From an uncultured Planctomycetota bacterium (GTDB taxonomy: Bacteria > Planctomycetota > Phycisphaerae > UBA1845 > UTPLA1), in the NCBI GenBank assembly GCA_900696465.1, contig CAADGE010000023.1:62001-126000 (forward strand): DNA of 64,000 nt. The letters are read 5' to 3'. The notes beneath the pieces are model-generated. The model had not been told where the DNA came from. It saw only the letters and a list, made by a program, of their open reading frames with translations, and did no database searches. Position 1 is the stretch's first letter. Each line of letters starts with the position of its first letter. Made by a program: the position numbers and the translations under genes. Shown piece after piece: positions 55,732 through 63,060 of the stretch.

Positions 55732-58700
55732 TTATTCATCGTCATTGGGGTATTTCGTCTCCGCAGGCTTCAACTCCCGTCGCCATCTTTCAGCTTTCGC
55801 ATCGTGGCCGGCATTCGGATCGGATTCATGCCATGCCTCGTAGAGCGCGATTCGTCGCTCGATCAGCGCAGCACGTTGCTCAGTCGACAAAGAGTTACTC
55901 TGTTCATCATCGTCCAAGACGGTACTCAACAAGCTCTCGGCTTCGGCAAACTGCTGCCGCGAAGTCAGAACGGTCGCCAGGTTCTTCTGCGTCGTGATTG
56001 TCGCGGGATGGGTGCGACCGCTGACCTTGCGACGCAGTTCGAGCGCCTCCCGAAAATCGGGCTCGGCTTCCTCCCAACGACGCTCCATCATCAGGGCGAG
56101 CGCGACGTTCTCCATGGCCGTAAGCGTCAGAAGGTTCTCACTGCCGTAATTGGCCCGCAGTTTGTCCCTCGATTCGCGAAACAGCACGATGGCTTCATCG
56201 CGACGGCCTTTGCGAAACAGGAAGAAGCCCATGTTGTTGATCGAGGCGAGCGTATGAGGATGATGATCGGACAAGAGCTTACGCCGCCGCTCCAGCACCG
56301 TGCGATAATAATACTCGGCTTCATCCAGCTTGTTCTGCTCGCCGAGCAGGGCCCCCAGATTGTTCATGGCCGTCATCGTATTAAGATGCGTATCGCCGAG
56401 CACTCGGCTCATCAGCTCCAGCGCTTCGCGATAGTACGGTTCGGCTTCGGTGAGTCGACCTCGCTGCTTGAGGAAGTACCCGAAATTGCTGATCGACTTG
56501 AGCGTGTCGTGGTGTGTCTCACCCAGGACGCGCCGGCGTTTCTCAAGCACCTCCCGGTAGAGCGTCTCGGCCTCGGCGTACTCGCCCATCCCCTGGTGTA
56601 CCGCCGCAAGATTGCTCGCCGCGATCAGCGTATCGACGTGCGTTTCACCCAGTACTCGCCGGCGGATTTCCAGACACTGCTCGAGATGCTGGCGGGCCTC
56701 GCCGTACTTGCCCTGCGCATCCAAGATCGTGCCCAGGTTGGCCATGCTCCGAAGCGTCTCCGGCGCCTCAGCGCCGCGCGATCTTGATCGCTCCAGTGCT
56801 TCACAAATCAACGACTCCGCCTCGCCATGCCGCTGATTGGCCGACAGCAGGATGGCAACGTTGTTCATGGCCCGGATCACGCGCGAATCGCCTGTTTCGA
56901 GAAGCTGCCGTCGAACGGAAAGCGCCTGCTCCTGCAGCGACAGGGCGACGTCGTGCCGGCCGAGTTTTTCATAGATCAGCGCCAGCGTTTCGCGAAGATC
57001 AGCGGCCACGAGCGGCTGGTTCTCGAATTCCTGATCGATGGCAGCAATCGTCGGCTTCAGGATGGCATGATCGAGCATATCGGAGGCCGCGCCGGTAAAA
57101 TCGATCTGCCCGAGCTCCCTCTGAAACTGCTCAAGTCGCTGCGACCGACGGGCCTCATCCAACCCCGTACGATCGAACGCGGCTTCCAGCTTCGATATCA
57201 TCTCCTCTCGCAGGTGCAGCCCCAGTTCCATTGGGACCACCTGCTCCAGAATCCTCGATTGGAATTGGGAGACCTGTCGGGCCTCGGCCTCTCGCTTCTC
57301 CACTAGCTGGCGCTGCGCTGCTTCGACCAGCCGGGCGTTCTCGGCTTCTTCCCGCGCGGCGATGGCGTCGCGCTTTTCCTGGCCAGCCACGTAGGCCATG
57401 CCTGCCGTTCCGATCATGCCCAGGACCAGCGCACCAAAGGCCGCCGCGCACGCCACAACGCCCGCCCGGTGTCGCCGGACGAACTTTCGCAGCCGATAGC
57501 TGGTGCTCGGCGGACAGGCGAGCACCACTTCATGATTCAGATAGCGTCGAATATCCGCCGCGAACTCCGATGCGGACTGATAACGACGCGCTGGATCCTT
57601 CTCGATGGCCTTCATGGTGATCCAGTCGAGTTCGCCTTCGAGCTGGCGCCGACGCAAGGACGTATCCGGATGGTCACCGAGTGAAACACCGGACTTGGAT
57701 GTTCGACTCCAAGAACCATCAGCAAGGCATCGAGCACTGGGCCGCGGCGGATCGTCTTCGCGAATCATCCGCAGCATCTCCGAATGACCCAGTTGCCGGA
57801 GTTGCCGGGAATCGAATGGAAGCTGATCGGTCAGAAGCTCGTAAAGGACCACCCCCAGTGAGTAGATGTCCGTTCGTGTATCGACGGCCGGTCCCTGTCC
57901 CGCCTGCTCGGGGCTCATGTATTCGGGCGTGCCGACGAAAACACCTTCCAGCGTTTGTAGCGTGGAATCCGTCAGCGGCTTCTCGATCGCCTTGGCGATG
58001 CCGAAATCAATCACCTTCGGCAGCGGACGTGCCGCATCGACCGCGACGAGGATGTTCGAGGCCTTCAGATCACGATGGATGATTCCCTTCTGGTGTGCGT
58101 GCTGAACGGCGTCGCACACCTGCAGGAAAAGTTCGAGCCGATCGTGATAGTCAAGACGCTTTTGCGTGCAGAAGTTGGTGATCGGCACGCCGTCGACATA
58201 CTCCATAACGAAGAACGGTCGCCCGGACTCTGTCGTGCCGGCGTCGAAGACGCGAGCCACACAGGGGTGCTCCATCAGCGCCAGGGCCTGTCGTTCTGCT
58301 TCGAAGCGAGAGACGATCTGACGGGAATCCATGCCCGGCTTGAGCAGCTTGAGCGCAACGCGACGCCGAAGCGGCTTTTCCTGCTCCGCGAGATATACCA
58401 CGCCGAAGCCGCCCTCACCGAGCTTGCGGCCCAGGTGGTAGGCGCCGATCGACCGACCGGTGTGGGTATCTTCCGGGAAACGGGAAGCGCGTTGCGAAAC
58501 CACGTCACACGTTGATTCGCGCGTTGCCTTGGGAGATGGTCCGATGTGCTGCAACAGATTCCGGATCCCCCGCACGCGATTCAACAGGTCATCGTGTGCC
58601 GAAAGCATCTCGGAGCTGCGGCCATCGCATATCTGACATTCCTTAAGATGTTCGCCGAATCGAGCCGCGGCATCGCCGTCCAACTCGCCTGCGTGGAACC

Positions 58701-58743
58701 GCAGAAGATCGTTGTCCGTAAGACACGCCCCTGGAAGTTGCAT
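55732..58743 (-). CDS. ZAS anti-sigma-like Ser/Thr protein kinase with TPR domain
   Basis: The protein has 1003 residues from ATG 58743 (GGAG 6 bases upstream). Residues 7-40 form a zinc anti-sigma-like motif: LLRFHAGELDGD, then His32-x3-Cys36-x2-Cys39 (HLKECQIC). The kinase domain follows at about 101-400: GEGGFGVVYLAEQ, VALKLL (Lys132), IIHRDLKASNIL, DFGIAKA and GTPEYMSPEQ. A membrane helix lies at about 427-453, with a coiled region and then at least seven kinesin-light-chain-type TPRs outside or beyond it (EARQHLEQCLEIRRRVLGET and similar). Adjacent to an ECF sigma gene, it probably controls that factor. Confidence 0.94.
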   Translation of the reverse strand: MQLPGACLTDNDLLRFHAGELDGDAAARFGEHLKECQICDGRSSEMLSAHDDLLNRVRGIRNLLQHIGPSPKATRESTCDVVSQRASRFPEDTHTGRSIGAYHLGRKLGEGGFGVVYLAEQEKPLRRRVALKLLKPGMDSRQIVSRFEAERQALALMEHPCVARVFDAGTTESGRPFFVMEYVDGVPITNFCTQKRLDYHDRLELFLQVCDAVQHAHQKGIIHRDLKASNILVAVDAARPLPKVIDFGIAKAIEKPLTDSTLQTLEGVFVGTPEYMSPEQAGQGPAVDTRTDIYSLGVVLYELLTDQLPFDSRQLRQLGHSEMLRMIREDDPPRPSARCLADGSWSRTSKSGVSLGDHPDTSLRRRQLEGELDWITMKAIEKDPARRYQSASEFAADIRRYLNHEVVLACPPSTSYRLRKFVRRHRAGVVACAAAFGALVLGMIGTAGMAYVAGQEKRDAIAAREEAENARLVEAAQRQLVEKREAEARQVSQFQSRILEQVVPMELGLHLREEMISKLEAAFDRTGLDEARRSQRLEQFQRELGQIDFTGAASDMLDHAILKPTIAAIDQEFENQPLVAADLRETLALIYEKLGRHDVALSLQEQALSVRRQLLETGDSRVIRAMNNVAILLSANQRHGEAESLICEALERSRSRGAEAPETLRSMANLGTILDAQGKYGEARQHLEQCLEIRRRVLGETHVDTLIAASNLAAVHQGMGEYAEAETLYREVLEKRRRVLGETHHDTLKSISNFGYFLKQRGRLTEAEPYYREALELMSRVLGDTHLNTMTAMNNLGALLGEQNKLDEAEYYYRTVLERRRKLLSDHHPHTLASINNMGFFLFRKGRRDEAIVLFRESRDKLRANYGSENLLTLTAMENVALALMMERRWEEAEPDFREALELRRKVSGRTHPATITTQKNLATVLTSRQQFAEAESLLSTVLDDDEQSNSLSTEQRAALIERRIALYEAWHESDPNAGHDAKAERWRRELKPAETKYPNDDE

Positions 58744-58950
58744 TGCAGACTCCAACTTGACCCGAATACGACCACGGGACGTCTCGGGCAAGTAAAGACA
58801 GGTCACATTCAGCATACCAGCCACGCCTGCCAGGCACGAATCCGTACCCGGAAGGGCAATGTTTCTTCCAAATTCCACGCTCGAACCGGCCGGGAGGCGG
58901 GTTATCTGTGGAGTAAAAAACAGAAAAGCAGCGGAAGAAACTCCGAGTGG

Positions 58951-58968
58951 CGGGGTACCCCTGCTGTC
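58951..58968 (+). promoter_or_regulatory. Shared upstream motif, copy 1
   Basis: CGGGGTACCCCTGCTGTC lies 53 bases before the start of the small exported protein. Nearly the same block precedes the metacaspase-like gene at 60184-60203. It is a candidate ECF sigma promoter element; GGGGTACCCC is also a perfect palindrome. Confidence 0.45.
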
Positions 58969-59021
58969 AGGCGTTCGCTGGACGCCGCCGGAAACAAGGA
59001 ACCCAGACACGGGAGATAATC

Positions 59022-59303
59022 ATGAGATCGCTCAAGACAACGCTGAACTCACTGACCAGTAAGTTGGTCGTCTGTGTGGCCCTGCTGGGGCTCGTGGCCG
59101 GCACCGGATGTGAGATGGATGAACTCGAATATGTAACCGGTTATAGCGATCCCTGGGGCGTCGGGTCCACCGGTTCCGGGAGCAACTCGGTGCTCTACGG
59201 CTGGGGCGAGTACACGAACAGCAACAGCGGAAACTCGTTCACCCTGAGCAGCGGGACGAATATCTCTGAATCGCTCGACAACTACTTCAGCAGCCAGTGG
59301 TAG
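59022..59303 (+). CDS. Small exported Gly/Ser/Asn-rich protein
   Basis: The protein has 93 residues from ATG 59022, with GGGAG 7 bases upstream. The signal peptide KLVVCVALLGLVAGTGC ends in a Cys that could be a lipidation site, though GTGC is a poor lipobox. The mature part has acidic and aromatic residues, then a Gly/Ser/Asn-rich region (GVGSTGSGSNSVLYGWGEYT) and ends in YFSSQW. I recognise no family. It is divergent from the kinase gene and followed by a strong terminator, so it is transcribed alone, probably from the shared motif. Confidence 0.7.
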   Translation: MRSLKTTLNSLTSKLVVCVALLGLVAGTGCEMDELEYVTGYSDPWGVGSTGSGSNSVLYGWGEYTNSNSGNSFTLSSGTNISESLDNYFSSQW

Positions 59304-59326
59304 GAACTTTTCTCACCGCAACAACC

Positions 59327-59378
59327 ACCGCAATCGCCGCGGGGCCAGACCTCCGGCGGTTGCGGTTTACGTTTTATT
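59327..59378 (+). terminator. Strong intrinsic terminator
   Basis: A 13-bp stem, 59327-59339 with 59354-59366 (one G-U pair), is followed by TTACGTTTTATT. It lies between the small exported protein and the convergent sigma factor gene. Confidence 0.8.
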
Positions 59379-59397
59379 CGGTGAAGGTCTCCCGGAC

Positions 59398-59973
59398 CTA
59401 CTCATCTTCCCCGATGAGATTCTTCAACATCTCTGAAAGCCGCTGCGTGAGGCGCCACTTGATCTTGTAAAGCTGATTAGCCGTCAATTCGTACTGCTTA
59501 CAGACATCTTCGACCGGTTTGTCATCTATGGCATATGCCGTGAAAGCGGCATAGGTCGAATCCCCTACTTCCTTGTGCAGCGCTTCCATGGCATGTCGCA
59601 GATGCTCCTCCATCCACAGTTTGTCGAAGGCCTCATCCGGCGATGGTTCTCGATCCTGGCTGCGACGGAAATCCTGCGTCTTGGCCTCATCCTCATGGCG
59701 GTCGCGGTGCAGGTTGCGGATGCGATTGTTGACCATGGTTCGAAGCCAGGACTTGAAGCGCCCGCGGCTCGGGTCGTATTCAAAGCTGCGGATGTGCTGA
59801 TGAACGGATGCCATGCAGTGCTGCACAACGTCCTCGGCGGTCGAATCATCCAGCCCGCGGAGGGTCGCGAAGCGGTGAAGCATCGGCCGGTATATGGCGT
59901 CGAAGTCCCGCCATGCGGTCGCATTGGCTGGGTCCTTGATCCGCATCAGAAGACTGGCTCGCGTCGTATCCAT
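59398..59973 (-). CDS. ECF RNA polymerase sigma factor
   Basis: The protein has 191 residues from ATG 59973; the frame continues upstream to 60777 but that part overlaps the metacaspase-like gene and is not coding. The sigma-70 region 2 segment contains WRDFDAIYRPMLHRFATLRG, AEDVVQHCMASVHQHIRSFE and GRFKSWLRTMVNNRIRNLHR. Region 4 contains KPVEDVCKQYELTANQLYKI, a helix-turn-helix. No classical anti-sigma gene is adjacent. The zinc anti-sigma-like kinase 650 bases away is the likely regulator, as in the planctomycete ECF groups linked to protein kinases. Confidence 0.93.
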   Translation of the reverse strand: MDTTRASLLMRIKDPANATAWRDFDAIYRPMLHRFATLRGLDDSTAEDVVQHCMASVHQHIRSFEYDPSRGRFKSWLRTMVNNRIRNLHRDRHEDEAKTQDFRRSQDREPSPDEAFDKLWMEEHLRHAMEALHKEVGDSTYAAFTAYAIDDKPVEDVCKQYELTANQLYKIKWRLTQRLSEMLKNLIGEDE

Positions 59974-60183
59974 CGGGGGTTTCCGCCAGAAGATCAGATT
60001 ATCCGCGATCGGATACCGCTGCAAAGCCGGGTGAGGGGGGGACCGGACGACGCTCCAGGTGTTCGCCCGTCGTGACCGCCTCGCGCCCTGTTGGCTGCTC
60101 AAGCCGGGCCTTTGAAAGGAATCCGGACCCATACGTCGGCTAACCGGCAATTTTCTACAGAATCCGCGGCAGATTCTCTCTGT

Positions 60184-60203
60184 CGGGGTGTACCCCTGTT
60201 GTC
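60184..60203 (+). promoter_or_regulatory. Shared upstream motif, copy 2
   Basis: CGGGGTGTACCCCTGTTGTC lies 64 bases before the metacaspase-like start. It matches 58951-58968 apart from two inserted bases between GGGGT and ACCCC and one C/T change. Confidence 0.45.
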
Positions 60204-60267
60204 TGTTATGCCGCGTGGCATCGCAGCGAGCAGAAAGGACCACCCTGACAGACACGAGAGGTGAATC

Positions 60268-61437
60268 ATGAACGCGAACAAGAACACACAACGACTGAAG
60301 AGTGGACGAGCCCTGAAGCGAGACCATTCCCTGGCCGTGCTCGCCGCGGTCGTGGGACTGGGCCTCTCCGCCTCTGCGGCGTTCGGCCAGTACTATGTTG
60401 ATCCCGAGTTTCCGGGATGGGTCTTCGACGCGTACAACGGCGTGTGGATCTACGTCGGTGAGACGAACACGCAGCAGCCACCGGAACAACAGACGCAGCA
60501 GCCGCAAGCCCAGCAGCAGCCGGTGGGCGGCGGCGCGCATCGGATGGTCGCCGTCGGCATCGACAACTACCTTCAGGCAAGCAGTCTGCCTTCGTGCATC
60601 AACGACGTGGACGGCTTCATCGCCGGTCTGTCGCAGGATACCGAGCGATGGAACAGCAGCAACATCTCCCGGCTGACCGATTCTTCGGCGACCAAGCAAG
60701 GCATCCGCACCGCGCTCTACAACATGGCACTGTCCGCCGGCAGCGGTGATGTCTGCGTCTTCTTCCAGTCCAGCCATGGCGGCCAGGTGCAGGGAACCAG
60801 CATGTTTCTGAGCACCTACGACGGTCAGTACTCAGACACCGAGCTGGGAACCGACCTGGCGAACTGGTTCCGGGACGATGTCACGGTCGTCGTCATCGTG
60901 GATGCCTGCTTCTCGGGCGGCATCTTCAAGGGCGATCTCAGCGATAAGCAGGCGGCGGCACGGGCCTTGAGCAACTTCAGCCAGAACGTCCTGGCGGCCA
61001 TGCAGAACGTCAAAGCCGGTCAGGTCGCACGCTTCGGCGATGACCCGACCAAGGCCGCTGGCTCGAACGTCGGCTTCATCACCGCCAGCGACTTCGACGA
61101 GACCTCCGCGGCCGGTAGTCCATACAGTCTCTTTGCCGGCAAGATGATCGACGCACTTAAGGTGAGCGACAGCGACACCAACGGCGACGGCAAGCTGAGC
61201 TTCCTTGAGCTGTTCAACTATGCCGCTCCGCGTTCCGGCACCCGCCAGACGCCGCAAGTCGCAAACGAGTCGCTGTTGTCAAGCACGATCGCGACGATCC
61301 ACAAGCCGACGGGCTCGTCGCTGACCGGTGTGTCCGGTGGTGTGTGCGGGCTTGCCGGAATGGCCCCGATGCTGGCGTGCATCGCCATGATGTCAGCCGC
61401 TGCCGGCTTCAGGCGAGCACATCGCCGCCCGCGCTGA
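60268..61437 (+). CDS. Exported caspase-family (metacaspase-like) protease with EF-hand
   Basis: The protein has 389 residues, with a GAGAGGTGA site upstream. The signal peptide has LAVLAAVVGLGLSASAAFG. A Gln/Pro-rich linker lies at about residues 68-86, then a peptidase C14 (caspase-fold) domain: MVAVGIDNYLQASSLPSCIND, catalytic His170 in FFQSSHGGQV and Cys214 in VIVDACFSGG. Residues 303-314 form a complete EF-hand loop (DTNGDGKLSFLE), recalling calcium-activated metacaspases. The C-terminus has Gly-Cys, a hydrophobic stretch (MAPMLACIAMMSAAAG) and an Arg cluster, like a surface-sorting tail. Its upstream motif links it to the neighbouring ECF system. Confidence 0.88.
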   Translation: MNANKNTQRLKSGRALKRDHSLAVLAAVVGLGLSASAAFGQYYVDPEFPGWVFDAYNGVWIYVGETNTQQPPEQQTQQPQAQQQPVGGGAHRMVAVGIDNYLQASSLPSCINDVDGFIAGLSQDTERWNSSNISRLTDSSATKQGIRTALYNMALSAGSGDVCVFFQSSHGGQVQGTSMFLSTYDGQYSDTELGTDLANWFRDDVTVVVIVDACFSGGIFKGDLSDKQAAARALSNFSQNVLAAMQNVKAGQVARFGDDPTKAAGSNVGFITASDFDETSAAGSPYSLFAGKMIDALKVSDSDTNGDGKLSFLELFNYAAPRSGTRQTPQVANESLLSSTIATIHKPTGSSLTGVSGGVCGLAGMAPMLACIAMMSAAAGFRRAHRRPR

Positions 61438-61478
61438 AGCGGCCTACACACGGTCAATCGGATCACCCTGAGACTCGG

Positions 61479-61519
61479 ACGAGGGTTGTCGTACCATCGA
61501 CGACCCTCGTTTGCTTTTT
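61479..61519 (+). terminator. Intrinsic terminator after metacaspase-like gene
   Basis: A 13-bp stem, 61479-61491 with 61498-61510 (one G-U pair), is followed by TTGCTTTTTG. It ends the rightward transcript before the convergent DNA glycosylase gene. Confidence 0.8.
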
Positions 61520-61580
61520 GCCGGATGATTGCACGGCTGGCATTAACATGCTGACGGATGAGATGGCCGCCTCGATGCAC

Positions 61581-62375
61581 TCACGAAACCCCCGGCGGTA
61601 GGGGGATGCCAAGACGTGCCATGACCATTTTCAAATCCGCCCAGGCCTTGCCTTTCTCCGTCGGGTCGCGGAGCAGATATGCGGGGTGGTACGTTGGCAT
61701 GACCGGAATCGGTTCACCGATCATATCCGTGCCGCTCGGGTAGAAATCGTGCCAGCGCGAGCGCAGCCGGCCGATGCCTTCGCGCGTGTTCAGCAGCGTC
61801 TGCGCCGCCGGCGCGCCGAGGGCGATGATCACCTGCGGGCGGATGATCTCGATCTGCCGCAGCAGGTAATCCTTGCACGCGGCGATCTCGTCGGTCGCGG
61901 GGTTGCGATTGCCCGGCGGGCGGCATTTGACGACATTGGCGATGTAGACGTCGTCGCGCTTCAGCCCCATGCCCTTTTCGATCATGGCGGTGAGAAGCTG
62001 ACCGGCGCGGCCGACGAAGGGAATGCCGCTGGTATCCTCATCCTGCCCCGGGCCTTCACCGATGAACATGATCCTGGCAGTCGGATTGCCGACGCCAAAG
62101 ACGGTCTTCGTGCGCGTGGAATGCAGACCGCACTTCGTGCAGCCCTTTACTTCGTTATCGTCGATGACCTGTAGCGAGATGCGGCGCGATTCTGCCTCTT
62201 CGGCCGTGACATCCTGCGTTGCCACAAACGGCGGGAGCGCTGCCGCGGGCTTTGACGCTTCGGATTTCCCTGCTTCGAGTTTGATCGGCAGCTCCCGCGC
62301 GCCGAGGATCGCATCGGACTCGAAGCGATCGCGCAATGCTCGGACAAGCTCGATCTGTTGGGTGTCGGTCATCAT
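61581..62375 (-). CDS. Uracil-DNA glycosylase family 4 (iron-sulfur)
   Basis: The protein has 264 residues. It removes uracil from DNA at the start of base excision repair. The family signatures are IGEGPGQDEDTSGIPFVGRA (catalytic motif 1), the VVKCRPPGNRNP segment and motif 2 PTYHPAYLLRDP. The four cysteines for a 4Fe-4S cluster are Cys79, Cys82 (GCTKCGL), Cys151 and Cys167. The N-terminal 70 residues are a variable extension with Ala, Glu and Lys. The next gene upstream is 72 bases away in the same direction. Confidence 0.93.
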   Translation of the reverse strand: MMTDTQQIELVRALRDRFESDAILGARELPIKLEAGKSEASKPAAALPPFVATQDVTAEEAESRRISLQVIDDNEVKGCTKCGLHSTRTKTVFGVGNPTARIMFIGEGPGQDEDTSGIPFVGRAGQLLTAMIEKGMGLKRDDVYIANVVKCRPPGNRNPATDEIAACKDYLLRQIEIIRPQVIIALGAPAAQTLLNTREGIGRLRSRWHDFYPSGTDMIGEPIPVMPTYHPAYLLRDPTEKGKAWADLKMVMARLGIPLPPGVS

Positions 62376-62447
62376 CTGAAGTCCTACTGCGCGCGGGCGG
62401 ATTCATCAAGCGCAGGTCGCCCGGGCTGTGAAATGCAATGGCGTGAT

Positions 62448-63047
62448 TCAACTTGCCCGTCGGTAAATCTTCGAATCCACCGGGCGAATGTCAGAGTATT
62501 GGTCGAGACGGCCCGCAGCGGAGCGGTCGTCGATGAGCAGCCAGCCGCCGGGGCGGAGGGCAGCGACGATGTTCGCCAGACCGGCGTCGGGATCGTCGAG
62601 CCGGCAGACGACATTGAAGACGCTGATCACGTCGGCGCTCTCGGGCAACTTCTGGAACGAGATGTCAATACAGTAGCACTTCGCATCGGGAAGCTGCCGC
62701 GCAACGGCCGCGAGGATTCGCTGCGAACGATCCATCACGACCAACCGATGCGGCACAGTCAAAGCCGACTGCAATTCCACCGGCTCCAGCGTGCGCAGCG
62801 GCATACCGGGAATCCGTCGCAGTACCTGATCGCTGTAGCGTGCCGCATCCCCGATGAGCTTCCGCAGGCGCGGGGCCTTTGCGGCGGCGTCATTGAGCAG
62901 CCAGCTCGCAGGCACGGTCACACCGCCGGGGCCGACGACCATGACGGTCGGTTCGGCCGGTCCGTGTGCATGCAGAAGCTCATTCAGCCGACGAAAGCTG
63001 GACAGATGACGATTGTGCCAGGAGGTGGAACCGACCGGGTCAAGCAC
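62448..63047 (-). CDS. SAM-dependent methyltransferase-like protein
   Basis: I start this at GTG 63047 (GGAG 7 bases upstream), 13 bases after the preceding stop; the frame continues into that gene. The protein has 199 residues. Methyltransferase-like segments are VMVVGPGGVTVPA (motif I), RLVVMDRSQRILAAVARQLP (post-I acid), ADVISVFNVVCRLDDPDAGL and ALRPGGWLLIDDRSA. It is short, and no substrate domain is visible. The target is unknown. Confidence 0.72.
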   Translation of the reverse strand: MLDPVGSTSWHNRHLSSFRRLNELLHAHGPAEPTVMVVGPGGVTVPASWLLNDAAAKAPRLRKLIGDAARYSDQVLRRIPGMPLRTLEPVELQSALTVPHRLVVMDRSQRILAAVARQLPDAKCYCIDISFQKLPESADVISVFNVVCRLDDPDAGLANIVAALRPGGWLLIDDRSAAGRLDQYSDIRPVDSKIYRRAS

Positions 63048-63060
63048 GCCGCGACTCCGA

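Noticed and set aside
58744-59010. 89-residue extension at the N-terminus of the Ser/Thr kinase
   Set aside because: It overlaps the upstream region of the divergent small gene and has no features; the ATG at 58743 has its own ribosome binding site and starts directly before the zinc motif.
59974-60777. N-terminal 268-residue extension of the ECF sigma factor frame
   Set aside because: It lies antisense to the signal peptide and front half of the metacaspase-like gene and has no sigma-factor features; ATG 59973 gives a normal ECF length.
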